64,000 nucleotides of DNA, from assembly GCF_002896965.1 (NCBI RefSeq), contig NZ_LYMM01000023.1:1-64000 (forward strand), in the 5' to 3' direction. The position numbers and the translations under genes were made by a program. The stretch's first letter is position 1. Each line of letters begins with the position of its first letter. The notes beneath the pieces were generated by a model. That model had not been told where the DNA came from, ran no database searches, and saw only the letters and a program-made list of their open reading frames with translations. Below are positions 29,181 through 38,309 of this stretch, piece after piece. This stretch comes from Novosphingobium guangzhouense. GTDB taxonomy: Bacteria > Pseudomonadota > Alphaproteobacteria > Sphingomonadales > Sphingomonadaceae.

Positions 29181-29755
29181 CAGGCTGCCTCCTCGTGCAT
29201 CTGCGCGCGAGTGCGCGACGAGGTGGCGACTTCGCCGGTTTCCATGAGCTGCTTGAAGCGCCGCAGATCGCGCCGCGCCTGGATCGCCGGTTCGCGCTGG
29301 AACATCTTTGCGATGAGCCTGCCCACCACGCCAGCGGGCGGGTCGTAGACGATCGTGGCGGTGACGATGGTGCCGCGATCGCCTGCGTCGCGAAATTCGA
29401 TGCGGCCGCTGTTGGGCACGTCGGCATCTTCGGTGGAGGCCCAGGCGATCATTTCGCCCTCCTTCTCCTCGGTGACGAGCGCGTCCCATTCGACCGTCCT
29501 TCCGCCTGGCGCCTTGACGACCCAGTGCGAACGGGTCGGCGACAGCACGTCGACCCGTTCGACGTTGTCCATGAACGTGGGCAGCCGTGCGAAGTCGCGC
29601 CAGTAAGCATAGAGTTCCGCGCGGGGCCGGTTGATCGTCACGGTCCGACCCAACAAGGTGTCACGCCGCGTTTCTGTGAAGGTCTGCAACGCGGCGTCGC
29701 GCATCTCGCGGGATTTCGAGGTGGTAGGCGGCGCGTCGTCGTTCACGGTTGCCAT
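29180..29755 (-). CDS. SRPBCC family (START-like) protein
   Basis: 191-aa protein with a polyketide-cyclase/START-like domain at about residues 38-170: [47 protein letters not shown] and [14 protein letters not shown] are typical of the SRPBCC coenzyme Q-binding-like subfamily. ATG 29755 has GGAG 7 nt upstream. First gene of the operon with the alcohol dehydrogenase and SDR; in this context a lipid- or hydrophobe-binding partner is likely. Confidence 0.85.
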   Translation of the reverse strand: MATVNDDAPPTTSKSREMRDAALQTFTETRRDTLLGRTVTINRPRAELYAYWRDFARLPTFMDNVERVDVLSPTRSHWVVKAPGGRTVEWDALVTEEKEGEMIAWASTEDADVPNSGRIEFRDAGDRGTIVTATIVYDPPAGVVGRLIAKMFQREPAIQARRDLRRFKQLMETGEVATSSRTRAQMHEEAA

Positions 29756-29905
29756 TCCTGCTCTCCATGTTCTGGGATGTGATGCCCGTCCGGTGGACCC
29801 CCGGTCGGACCTGACCGCTGTTGCAAAAGAAACGATCGCCGCGCGCATAAAGACCCGACGCGACCGAAAGATAATCCCGCGGCAGGCACGGCTGGGCCCG
29901 ACAGG

Positions 29906-32900
29906 TCAGCATTCGAACCCGTCGAGCAGGCTTTCCACGCGCACGATACGATCGGCTTCGCTCGGCAGTGCTTCGGCAAGGATCCACCGTCCCTTGCTCT
30001 GCGCGAGCCCCGAGGCCGCGAAGTCGATCGGACAATCGACGCGCGGAGTGAGTGCAATCGCGGCCGGGCCCGCGTCTATGCGCGCGATCCGCAAGGCCCG
30101 CGCGGTCAGGCGGATGCGGGCATGGGCCAGCAGCATCGCCGCTTCGGCGGGCAGCGTTCCGAAGCGATCCAGAAGTTCATCATCGAATGCATCGAGCGCC
30201 TCTTCGGTCTCGATGCGCGCGAGCCGCAGGTAAAGGGACAGCCGCAGATCCGCCTCCGGGATCCAGCTGTCGGGCAGCACGCCGCTCATGCCCACGCAGA
30301 GTTCGGGACTCCAGCGCTCGGCGTCCTCGCCGCGCGCAGCCTTCAGCGCGACACGGAGCAGATGCTGGTAGAGATCGACGCCGATCAGCTTCATGTGCCC
30401 GGCCTGATCATCGCCGACGAGGTCGCCTGCTCCGCGCATGTCGAGGTCCTGGCCACTGATCGCGAAACCCGCGCCCAGCCGGTCGAAATTCGCGAGCGTG
30501 CGCAGCCGCTTGAGCGTGCGCGCGGCGATAGCATCCTCGCTTTCGATCAGCAGGATCACCTGCCCGCGCCGGTTGCCGCGCCCGACGCGGCCGCGCAGCT
30601 GGTGCAGCTGTGCCAAGCCGAAGCGATCGGCACGCCAGACGATCATGGTGTTCGCCCGCGGCACGTCGAGGCCCGCTTCGATGATGTTGGTCGCCAGCAG
30701 GATATCCCCCCGGCCAGCGCCAAAGCCGACCATGACGTCGTCGATTTCGGCCGCTGACATTTTTCCGTGTGCTTCGACCACCACCAGATCGGGGGCCGCG
30801 CGTTTTATCTTCGCGGCGACTTTCGCCATGTCCTCAATACGCGGCACGACCACGAAGCTCTGGCCTCCCCGCGCCTTTTCGCGAGTGAGCGCGGTACGGA
30901 CGAGCACATCGTCATACTGCCCGATGCTGGTGCGGATAGGCTGGCGCCGGGCGGGAGGCGTGGCGATGACGGACATCTGCTGCAGGCCCACCAGCGCGGC
31001 CTGCAGGGTGCGCGGGATCGGCGTGGCGCTCAGGCTCAGGATATGGACGGTCCCCAAGCCGCGCAACCGGGCTTTGTCGGCAGCGCCGAAGCGCTGCTCT
31101 TCGTCGATGACGACCAGCCCCAGCCTGGCGTAGTTCACGCCCTTCGCCATCACCGCGCCGGTGCCCACGACGATACCGATCGAGCCATCTGCAAGCCCCG
31201 CTTTCACAGACTTCCGTTCTGCCGCACTGCTCAGCCGTGACAGGCCGGCGACCTCGATTTTCGTTCCCTCGAAGCGGCGGCGGAACGTCTCCAGGTGCTG
31301 CCGCACGAGGACGGTGGTCGGCGCGGCGACCACGACCTGGAAGCCGGCCAGCGCTGCCAGAGCGGCAGCCCGCAGCGCGACCTCGGTCTTGCCATAGCCG
31401 ACGTCGCCGATGACCAGCCGGTCCATCGGCCGGCCGCTCGCCAGATCGTCGCGGACGGCTGCGATGGCTCCCGCCTGGTCGGCCGTTTCGTTGAAGGGGA
31501 AGCGGACCGCGAAGCGTTCGTAGGCGGCAGGATCGGGCTCCATGACCGGCGCTGTCAGCGTCTCGCGCTCGCGCGCCAGAAGCGTCAGGGCCTTCGCGCT
31601 CTCGTCGATCGCGGCGTTGATCGCCGCGCGGCGCTTGTCCCAGGATGAGCCATCCAGCTTGTCCAGGCTCACCGCGTCGCCGTCAGCGCCGTATCGCCAG
31701 ATCCGGTCGGCCTCATCGACAGGGACCAGCCGCCGAGCACCCCCCGCATACTCGAGCACGATCGTGTCGATAGGGGACTGGTCGTCGCCCGCGCCGACCG
31801 GCGAGGCCTCCAGCCCCCGCACGCGCCCGACGCCATGGTCCTCGTGGACCACCACGTCTCCGCTGCGCACTTCGATGCCGACGTGCCACGGGTTCGCGCC
31901 GGTCGGGCCACCAGCGCCGATCAATGCGCGACTGCCCATCAGGTCTGCCGCCGCGACGAGAACGATGCGCTCGTCAACGTATCCGGCGTCGACCGGCACC
32001 GTCAGGCTGCCGCCGCAGCCTGACGGCAGGTCATCCAGTGCCGCCCATGCGTCCAGTTCCACGATTTCCATCGACAGGCGCCGGACGACCTTGCCGCGCA
32101 GGAAGCGCAGGTCTCGCGCACTGCCCGCCAGCACGAACTTGCGTCCCGCAGCGAGCAGCGGCTTCACGAAACGCACCAGCGCGGTAAGCGGCGAACGCTC
32201 GTTGGCGAACCGCGGCACCGGCGTGAAGTCCGCGTCAAACGGAGCCGGCCTCCAGTCCTTGCAGTCCTTCTTCCAGGCGATGTCGTCAATCGCATCCAGG
32301 CGATGGGGCGCACCGCCCATAGCGTCGCGGGCAAGCTGGATGAAGCGCCTGCGGCGATGGTCGGCTTTATCGGAAAGAGCGAGTATACCCGGCGTCAGGT
32401 GGGCAAGGATGGACGTCGGCTCGTCAATCGGCGGTTCGGCGGCGCGGCCGATCTCCAGACGCTCCAGATCGCCAACCGTGCGCTGCGTGCCGGGATCGTA
32501 CGAGCGGATCGCGGCGATCCTGCCCGCTGCCAGCTCGATGCGGGCCGGGCCGCCGGCGTCGGCGGGAAAGATATCGATGACTTCGCCGCGCACCGCCATT
32601 TCGCCCGGCTCGTCGACGCGGTCGTCGGCGACATACCCCAGCTCTTCGAGTTGTATCGCGAACGATTGGGTGTCGGCCTCGTCACCGGGGTGCAGCGTGG
32701 GCGGGGCGCTGTCGAACGCATCAGGCGCGGGATAGCGCCGCGCTGCGGCCTCTCCGCTCAGGATGCAGGCGACGGAAGTGCCTTGCACCAGGCGAAGGGC
32801 CCGCAGAGCCGACGCGCGGCGCCCCGCGTTCGCCGGCGTCGCGGGAGCCGTGTCCCCCGGAAGGGCGTCGCTGGAGGGCACGTGGACGACATGCCCTTGC

Positions 32901-33022
32901 GGCGCCAGCGCCTTGACGACTTCGGCCAGGGCCTCGGCCTGCTGCTCGTCGTCCGCCAGGAAGGCGATGGACCTCTCGGCGAGGGTTTGCGCGATGCGGA
33001 CCGCGGTGAACGCCAGGTTCAC
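29906..33022 (-). CDS. Mfd-like transcription-repair coupling helicase, short paralogue
   Basis: 1,038-aa protein, about 100-130 aa shorter than usual Mfd. It keeps the UvrB-homology part, the RNA-polymerase-interacting (CarD-like) domain (VVVHEDHGVGRVRGLEA), and the RecG-like translocase: Walker A GDVGYGKTEVALRAA, Walker B DEEQRFGAADK, SLSATPIPRTLQAAL, LLATNIIEAGLDVPRANTM and QLRGRVGRGNRRG. The C-terminal TRCF domain is also present. The missing piece is at the N-terminus, which begins directly in a Rossmann-like segment. GTG start. Likely an additional Mfd-like translocase rather than the main copy. Confidence 0.88.
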   Translation of the reverse strand: MNLAFTAVRIAQTLAERSIAFLADDEQQAEALAEVVKALAPQGHVVHVPSSDALPGDTAPATPANAGRRASALRALRLVQGTSVACILSGEAAARRYPAPDAFDSAPPTLHPGDEADTQSFAIQLEELGYVADDRVDEPGEMAVRGEVIDIFPADAGGPARIELAAGRIAAIRSYDPGTQRTVGDLERLEIGRAAEPPIDEPTSILAHLTPGILALSDKADHRRRRFIQLARDAMGGAPHRLDAIDDIAWKKDCKDWRPAPFDADFTPVPRFANERSPLTALVRFVKPLLAAGRKFVLAGSARDLRFLRGKVVRRLSMEIVELDAWAALDDLPSGCGGSLTVPVDAGYVDERIVLVAAADLMGSRALIGAGGPTGANPWHVGIEVRSGDVVVHEDHGVGRVRGLEASPVGAGDDQSPIDTIVLEYAGGARRLVPVDEADRIWRYGADGDAVSLDKLDGSSWDKRRAAINAAIDESAKALTLLARERETLTAPVMEPDPAAYERFAVRFPFNETADQAGAIAAVRDDLASGRPMDRLVIGDVGYGKTEVALRAAALAALAGFQVVVAAPTTVLVRQHLETFRRRFEGTKIEVAGLSRLSSAAERKSVKAGLADGSIGIVVGTGAVMAKGVNYARLGLVVIDEEQRFGAADKARLRGLGTVHILSLSATPIPRTLQAALVGLQQMSVIATPPARRQPIRTSIGQYDDVLVRTALTREKARGGQSFVVVPRIEDMAKVAAKIKRAAPDLVVVEAHGKMSAAEIDDVMVGFGAGRGDILLATNIIEAGLDVPRANTMIVWRADRFGLAQLHQLRGRVGRGNRRGQVILLIESEDAIAARTLKRLRTLANFDRLGAGFAISGQDLDMRGAGDLVGDDQAGHMKLIGVDLYQHLLRVALKAARGEDAERWSPELCVGMSGVLPDSWIPEADLRLSLYLRLARIETEEALDAFDDELLDRFGTLPAEAAMLLAHARIRLTARALRIARIDAGPAAIALTPRVDCPIDFAASGLAQSKGRWILAEALPSEADRIVRVESLLDGFEC

Positions 33023-33288
33023 GCCGCACCTGAGACGCAGTCGCGCCGTTGGGTTGCGGGGCGTACTGCCCAGTGACTGAGCTCCAGCCGCATGGTCATG
33101 TCAGTCAGATTGCGCTCCTTGCCTGTGAAGCTGATCGCGTGGGAGGCGCGGCGACTATCCTGGCTCCACAACGCACAGAGAAAGCGAAAGAAAAGGGGCC
33201 CGCCGGCTAAATTTGATTGATCTGTGTTGATGGCGGCATCGCGCCGCACCGGCGTCACCGGGCGGCTGAGCCGGGTCACACCGTTTCG

Positions 33289-33468
33289 TCAGGCTCCCTT
33301 CGCGCGCTGGTCTTCAGGATAGTCTTCGGGCCTGACGGTGCTTTCCGAAGGTCGGTCCTTCAGTTTCTGAGGCTTCTGGCCGCTTTCATTCTGCTCGTGC
33401 GGATCGAATGAGTCCGGGCGCGCATCGCCCATCGGGCCGCGCGGAGTTTCCGGATCGCTTTTGGACAT
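33289..33468 (-). CDS. small hydrophilic protein, 59 aa
   Basis: ATG 33468 with GAAGGAA upstream. The product begins MSKSDPETPRGPMGDARPDS, continues QKPQKLKDRPSES and ends EDYPEDQRAKGA. It is very rich in Pro, Asp, Lys and Ser, with no hydrophobic core, so disordered. Not a known family; similar short proteins accompany stress genes in sphingomonads (general impression). Confidence 0.55.
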   Translation of the reverse strand: MSKSDPETPRGPMGDARPDSFDPHEQNESGQKPQKLKDRPSESTVRPEDYPEDQRAKGA

Positions 33469-33594
33469 GTTGATTTCCTTCGGTTCGGGGCGTGGATAGG
33501 GCCGCCGCCCGGTATCGAGGAAGAAAGCCTCCGGCAGGCCCCCGCGTTCCCGGAAGACGCAACGAAGTTATCCTTTCCTACGGCCGGGTGCAGG

Positions 33595-33891
33595 TCAGTC
33601 CGGGTCCTTGCGTCTCCTTCGGCGGCCCTTTGTTAGTGGGTCCGGTTTCTTCGGCGGTGTCCATCCAGGAGGTGGCTTTACGTGCCCGCGGCTTGTGCCA
33701 AGCCCCATCGCTCCCGGTTGTTGACGAACGAGACCGGAGGGATCGATGTCCTGTGCCAGCGTATCGGCAGGAATGCCGCGCAACAGGCTGATCCGGTCGC
33801 GCAGTTGCGCCGCCTGCTCAAAATCCCCCTGCGCCGCCGCGTCGTGCATCGCGCGATGCAGGTCTCGTAGCTGCTCGTCCTGGCGGGCCAT
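33595..33891 (-). CDS. UvrB/UvrC-motif protein, 98 aa
   Basis: Residues 8-37 are a UvrB/UvrC motif (LHRAMHDAAAQGDFEQAAQL, then RDRISLLRG), the helical hairpin that joins UvrB to UvrC. The remainder is Pro/Arg/Lys-rich, ending KGRRRRRKDPD. The same hairpin also occurs in McsA-type and other regulators. The ATG shares a base with the stop of the MpaB-type gene (TAATG). Role unknown. Confidence 0.75.
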   Translation of the reverse strand: MARQDEQLRDLHRAMHDAAAQGDFEQAAQLRDRISLLRGIPADTLAQDIDPSGLVRQQPGAMGLGTSRGHVKPPPGWTPPKKPDPLTKGRRRRRKDPD

Positions 33892-34736
33892 TACCTGAAT
33901 GCCCACCGCAGCGCCTGCGCAACGCCCAGCGTGCTCGCGCGCACCAGCGGTGTTCGAAGCGGCGAGGGAGACAGGCCATGGAACGCGCGGGCCCAGCGTG
34001 GCAGCAGATCGACACCGGCCTGTGCGGCAAGCCTGCCGGGCAGGCCAGCGAGCCGGTTCGCTGCGACCGGATGCAGGATCAGCCGGGCGACTTCGGCCGT
34101 TCGCGCATCCGCCCTCAGCGCCGGACGCATCCCGGTTATCAGGCGGTTCGCCTCGGCCCGCGTGCGCGGCAGGGGTTCTGCCCCCAGCGCCCCGCCGATC
34201 AAGGCCATCTCGGCAAAGTATCGGTCCTGGTCGGCGCGTGACATCCAGGGCTCGCCGTAGCGAATCCAGGCGTCGAGGAAGCTGTGGGTCTCTGTGACAT
34301 GCACCCACGCCAGAAGCGCGGGTTCGTTCGCTTGATACGCCGTGCCGTCCGGCAGATGCCCCTTGACGCCATCATGGACGGACCGGACCCGCCTGATCAT
34401 AGCCTCGGCTGCGGACCGATCGGCATACGTGGTTGTGGCGATGAAGCGGGCGGTACGCCGCAGCCGGCCGTGCATGTCGGCGCGGAAATTGGAGTGGTCC
34501 CACACGCCTGCCAGAACGCCGGGATGCAACATCTGGAGCAAAAGGCTAGCGATGCCGCCTGCCATCATCGAGGCGACGTCACCATGGACTCGCCAGGCGA
34601 CAGATGTCGGCAGGAATAGCGCATTTTCGCTCTTGGTGACCGGCTCTTCGCCTCTGGTGTGGTCGTTGAATATCTCGACGATCTTTCGTCGGATGGCACG
34701 CTTGACCGGATTGGGGGTGAAGTTGCCTTTGGTCAT
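33891..34736 (-). CDS. oxygenase MpaB family protein (DUF2236)
   Basis: 281-aa protein of the MpaB/latex-clearing-protein-like DUF2236 family: the N-terminal SVAWRVHGDVASMMAGGIAS, LLQMLHPGVLAGVWDHSNF, and later VHVTETHSFLDAW. The two His-containing helices are the heme/substrate region in the family. The C-terminus (LPRWARAFHGLSP) is also typical. It is the first gene of a pair with the UvrB/C-motif protein. Substrate unknown. Confidence 0.87.
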   Translation of the reverse strand: MTKGNFTPNPVKRAIRRKIVEIFNDHTRGEEPVTKSENALFLPTSVAWRVHGDVASMMAGGIASLLLQMLHPGVLAGVWDHSNFRADMHGRLRRTARFIATTTYADRSAAEAMIRRVRSVHDGVKGHLPDGTAYQANEPALLAWVHVTETHSFLDAWIRYGEPWMSRADQDRYFAEMALIGGALGAEPLPRTRAEANRLITGMRPALRADARTAEVARLILHPVAANRLAGLPGRLAAQAGVDLLPRWARAFHGLSPSPLRTPLVRASTLGVAQALRWAFR

Positions 34737-35104
34737 GGCTCTTCTAACGTACCGTCGTCACAATCGCTCCTGGGACGGCGGCGCGGTCGTCTCGTACCGC
34801 GCGCGCTTGGGCCGAACTCACTCAGAGCGGCGCTTTCGGCTAGCGATAGGCGAGGCGCCGGAAGGCGTTGTTCGTTTTGCCAGCCAAGTCGTGTGTTCTG
34901 TTGCTGCCGCCAATTGTGGGACCGCCGGGCTCCGATGAACGCCGATCTTACGACGTAATCATCGATGAATGATCGGAGTAACTCGACCGCTGATTAGCCA
35001 GGAAATCAGTTCATCCATCGAATATCGAATATAATGACCAAAACGTATAAAACGCGGCCCCCCGCCGTCTGAGCGTAAATCGTTCAGATGCTTATGGCTC
35101 AAAG
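34737..35104. other. AT-richer intergenic region
   Basis: 368 bp between the MpaB-type gene and the interrupted HTH gene. From about 34960 base composition is clearly more AT-rich than the flanks, in keeping with acquired DNA. No gene supported. Confidence 0.4.
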
Positions 35105-35233
35105 TTAATATTTTACTTGCAGTTTTTGGATCGATAATAATTCCTCGTCCGAAAATATCGATGAAGGGGTTTTCGCATATTCTCTCGATGGTGAGCCTTC
35201 TTCGAACTTGGCTTTGTATACACCGATGTCGAC

Positions 35234-35236
35234 TGA
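35234..35236. repeat. 3-bp target duplication TGA, left of the IS5-type element
   Basis: TGA at 35234-35236 matches TGA at 36142-36144. This fits the TNA duplications of the IS427 group of IS5. Confidence 0.6.
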
Positions 35237-36141
35237 GAGTCCGTTTGGAAAATCAGGGGTGAACGTTTCGGCGTAGGAGATTGCCGCCCATAGCGACGAG
35301 GATCATGGCCTGCGAGACGTCGATGCGCTTCTCGTAATCGCGGACCAATCGGCGCCATCGGATCATCCAGCCAAAGGTCCGCTCAACGACCCATCGTCGG
35401 GGCAGAACCTTGAAGCCCTGCTGCTGATCGCTGCGTCGAATGACCTCGACGACGAAATCCAGGTAGCTGGCCTTGTCCATGAGCTTGAGGCGGTCATAGG
35501 CGCCATCGGCGAAGAGATGTTTGATCCAGGGCCAGCGTTTGCGGATGCCATCGAGGATGGTCTGGGCGCCTGCGCTGTCCGAAATGTCCGCAGTGGTCAG
35601 GTTGACCATCAGCAGCCGTCCATCGGTATCGACGGCGATATGCCGCTTGCGCCCGAAAACCTTCTTGCCTGCGTCGAACCCACGCTTTTCTGCCGATGGC
35701 GCCTTGACCGACTGGCTGTCGATCACTGCTGCGCTCGGACTGGCCTCCCGCCCTTGGCGCTCGCGATCGAGCATCAGTTCGATGTCGTGGATCGTCTGGA
35801 ACAGGAACCTGCGAGCCAGTTCCCGGAACCAGCCATAAACCGTCTGCCATGCACCGAAATGGATCGGCAGCATCCGCCAGCCACAGCCCGACCGAACAAG
35901 GTAGCGCACGGCGTTGATTACCTCGCGAAAATCCACCTCGCGTGGACGGCCCCGGCGCCCCGGCTTGGGCATCAGGGGCGCTAGGCGATCCCATTCCTCA
36001 TCGGTCAGATCACTGGGATAGCGCTTCGTCTTCTTCGCAATCTGGGCCATGCGCCCTCGGCTCTGATGGGTCCACATCCAGAGCCTGAATCAGACGCAGA
36101 GCCTCGCGACAACCCCCGCCAACGATTTTCCAAACAGCCTC
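35237..36141 (-). mobile_element. IS5-family (IS427-like) insertion sequence, 905 bp
   Basis: Left end GAGTCCGTTTGGAAAATC (35237) and right end, read inward, GAGGCTGTTTGGAAAATC (36141) form inverted repeats with 16 of 18 identical bases. They are flanked by the 3-bp TGA duplication. One intact transposase gene. It splits an HTH gene. Confidence 0.92.
35253..36050 (-). CDS. IS5 family transposase
   Basis: 265-aa DDE transposase with an N-terminal DUF4096-type domain (RYPSDLTDEEWDRLAPLMP, then GCGWRMLPIHFGAWQTVYGW). Catalytic Asp in VIDSQSVKA, Asp in LFADGAYDR and Glu in WVVERTFGWMIRWRRLVRD. Full length. ATG 36050 gives the usual MAQ start; an upstream start at 36077 is within the terminal region. 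Confidence 0.94.
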   Translation of the reverse strand: MAQIAKKTKRYPSDLTDEEWDRLAPLMPKPGRRGRPREVDFREVINAVRYLVRSGCGWRMLPIHFGAWQTVYGWFRELARRFLFQTIHDIELMLDRERQGREASPSAAVIDSQSVKAPSAEKRGFDAGKKVFGRKRHIAVDTDGRLLMVNLTTADISDSAGAQTILDGIRKRWPWIKHLFADGAYDRLKLMDKASYLDFVVEVIRRSDQQQGFKVLPRRWVVERTFGWMIRWRRLVRDYEKRIDVSQAMILVAMGGNLLRRNVHP

Positions 36142-36357
36142 TGAGCAGTATCGAACTGCTCTACCGATTTTAAAGTATGGCAATCCATAACCGCGCGCCC
36201 TGTAGTATGAAAGATCTTCTTTCCGGATCCCTAATATCCGTTCAGCTTCCGCAGCCGTAACAAGGCCTAGCGAAGGTACGTCTTTGCAGAAGTTGACCGC
36301 TCGCAGTTCGATTGGCCTCATCTCGTGTTAAATACATAATTCATATACTGTCCCCCG

Positions 36358-36879
36358 TCAGGTGTGAGATTGTTCAGCTTCGTGAGGATCGAGTTGTCGG
36401 TCGGAGTGTCCTGGATCCATGCGTCGACTTTTCTTGAGCCACGAAATGACGTCCCCAAGAAAATAGCGGACATGGCGGCCGTAAGTTTGATATTGCGGAC
36501 CGTAACCAAACTGCCGGAACTTCCAGATGGTCCGGATATCGAGGGTTAAGAACGTCGCCACTCCGTGGTGATCGAGAACTATTATTTTTGTTGATATATC
36601 GCTGAAGGGATAATTACTAAATCTCGGCATTCGGTGCCCAAGTACAGATGAATTATAGTAAAGTTCAATGTCACTTTCAGCGTATCGAATGGCACCGCCC
36701 ATCTTAAAGTAGGGAATCTTCACGCGCCGCCCGCATTCTTGCCTTGGTCGCCGCAGGCGTACGCCTAAGCGGTGCTCAGCCTCCCGGGCGGTAATCAGTG
36801 GAAGAGGCGCGATGTCTCTGACGAATAGCAACGAACGCCAGTCGATTGCCCGCGCGGGATTTTCGCCGTCATCGGTCAT
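36358..36879 (-). CDS. AlpA-like HTH protein in an integrative element
   Basis: 173-aa protein with two helix-turn-helix parts of the excisionase/AlpA type: LPLITAREAEHRLGVRL, IPYFKMGGAIRYAESDIELY (first), and FLTLDIRTIWKFRQFGYGPQ, VRYFLGDVISWLKKSRRMD (second). It overlaps the integrase stop by 11 bp. The next gene downstream (now split by the IS) starts 36 bp later and is a paralogue. These are likely the directionality or replication-control genes of the element. Confidence 0.75.
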   Translation of the reverse strand: MTDDGENPARAIDWRSLLFVRDIAPLPLITAREAEHRLGVRLRRPRQECGRRVKIPYFKMGGAIRYAESDIELYYNSSVLGHRMPRFSNYPFSDISTKIIVLDHHGVATFLTLDIRTIWKFRQFGYGPQYQTYGRHVRYFLGDVISWLKKSRRMDPGHSDRQLDPHEAEQSHT

Positions 36880-38161
36880 TTACCGCACTCCATTGGGTGG
36901 CAGCAATTTTCCTCGTCTCACCTAACTTCCTGGGCGACAGTCCACGAATTTTACCAGCTGGCTTGAGTTCGATATTCTCGACCGGCGGTCCGGCTAGCAT
37001 TGCTGACTTTCGTTCTGAAACAAGTTCGGCGGCAGCTCGGACTTGCTCGTCTTCGGCATGGACATAGCTCATGAATACCTTGACGGCCTTATGGGCGGTC
37101 AGCGCCATCCCGACTTTCAGTGGAACGCCAGAATTTGCGATGTCCGTTGCAGTGCGGTGACGGATGGCATGCGTCCCGACATGCGGGATCTCGCATGCAG
37201 TGAGAACGCGCTTCCAAGCTTGCCAATATAGACCGGGCTTCAGCGCCTTCATGTAATTGGTCGTGCCTGGGATGACAAAGGGTGAGCCCTCGAAGCGGGG
37301 GGCCGATTTCAGCAGGCGGTAGGCCTCGGCGCTGATCGGCTTCGAAATCGGCCCGGTCTTGCTGTCTGGCCAAGTCACTCGACGTTCTTCGAAATCGATC
37401 CATGACCACTCCAGATTTGTGATCTCGGACATTCGAGCCGCGAAGGCGAACTGGAGGCGGATACCGAGGGTATAAATCGGATGTTCCAGCCCGAGCGTGT
37501 CCGCCCGATCGAGATAGTCGAACACTTTCCTCATTTCCGCATTCGAGAGCAGTCGCGTGCGTTTGCCCGCAGGATAGCGCGGAATCATTTTACAAGGATT
37601 TGTTCCGTCAGTCCTATGGCCCCAGACCTCTGCGCATTTGAACATAAACCTTAGGATATCGAGCGCCTTGTTCGCCGAAATGGGTACACGCGCCATATCT
37701 CGGACGAGGTTGGCAATATCAACTCTGGTCACCTCATCTACTTTAATCGCGCCGATTCGAGGAATAATGTGTTTTCTGAAGAGCACTTTATACCCATATG
37801 TAGTCAGGGGTTTATTATTAGGAATTGAGTGACGGCTAATGAATTCGTCGCAGAACTGCCGCATCGTCGGATTCTTTCTGGCATAGTCTTTGGCCTGAGA
37901 TGGATCCTTTCCTGCGCGGACCCTAGCAGACCTCTCCTGAGCGATTGCGCGAGCCTGTTCCACGGTCAGTGCGCCGAAAGAGCCGATAGCAGGCTTGCGA
38001 CGCTGGCCTGCCAAGGTCCGATACTGCAGCATAAATATCTTGGAGCCAGCGGGAGTGACTTTGCAAAGGAAGCCCGGGACCTCTGTATCTCGAAGTTCGT
38101 AGGCTTTTGGCTGCACTTCGGCGGCATCGAGAAGTCGCTTCGTAAGCTTTTGAGTGGGCAT
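36869..38161 (-). CDS. tyrosine-type site-specific integrase (P4-like)
   Basis: 430-aa phage/island integrase. Residues 1-90 are the DUF4102 arm-binding domain (LTKRLLDAAEVQPKAYELRD). Core-binding domain at about 100-185. The catalytic domain has all six residues: Arg243 (AARMSEITNLEW), Lys268 (DSKTG), His331 and Arg334 (HAIRH), His357 (TAHK) and Tyr366 (FMSYVH). Start ATG 38161 has GAGGAG upstream. It should be functional. It marks a genomic island, of which only this small core is recognised. Confidence 0.95.
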   Translation of the reverse strand: MPTQKLTKRLLDAAEVQPKAYELRDTEVPGFLCKVTPAGSKIFMLQYRTLAGQRRKPAIGSFGALTVEQARAIAQERSARVRAGKDPSQAKDYARKNPTMRQFCDEFISRHSIPNNKPLTTYGYKVLFRKHIIPRIGAIKVDEVTRVDIANLVRDMARVPISANKALDILRFMFKCAEVWGHRTDGTNPCKMIPRYPAGKRTRLLSNAEMRKVFDYLDRADTLGLEHPIYTLGIRLQFAFAARMSEITNLEWSWIDFEERRVTWPDSKTGPISKPISAEAYRLLKSAPRFEGSPFVIPGTTNYMKALKPGLYWQAWKRVLTACEIPHVGTHAIRHRTATDIANSGVPLKVGMALTAHKAVKVFMSYVHAEDEQVRAAAELVSERKSAMLAGPPVENIELKPAGKIRGLSPRKLGETRKIAATQWSAVNDR

Positions 38162-38309
38162 TTGAATCTCCTCGGTGGAGAGAGCCTAGGGGCCAAATAA
38201 GAACCGCGCGGACGAAAGTCCGGGCGAGCAACGGCGTACAATGCGCTCTTTATACGCCTCCATAAGGCCAAATTTAACAAGGTCTTATCGTGTTGAGGCG
38301 TAGTTTAGC
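38162..38309. other. junction between integrase and truncated dehydrogenase
   Basis: 148 bp with a small GNRA-type hairpin (CGGAC-GAAA-GTCCG near 38208). As the integrase promoter and the boundary to the truncated gene lie here, an attachment site is possible. I could not identify a repeat. Confidence 0.3.

Larger units (their letters stand above)
35105..36321 (-). pseudogene. AlpA-like HTH gene interrupted by an IS5-type element
   Basis: The N-terminal half runs from ATG 36321: PSLGLVTAAEAERILGIRK, then LPYFKIGRAVRYC, an excisionase/AlpA-like winged-helix protein. The frame enters the IS at 36141. The other half lies beyond the IS on the minus strand (35236 to the stop at 35105). Removing the IS and one copy of the 3-bp duplication restores a continuous frame: ...AVRYCS, VDIGVYKAKFEEGSP, SREYAKTPSSIFSDEELL, ending QKLQVKY. 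The restored part YFKIGRAVRYC-SVDIGVY aligns with YFKMGGAIRYAESDIELY of its upstream neighbour. Confidence 0.85.

Noticed and set aside
38200..38230. RNase P RNA-like piece (GGACGAAAGTCCGGGC).
   Set aside because: Only a short local hairpin resembles the conserved 5' part; the rest of RNase P RNA is absent.
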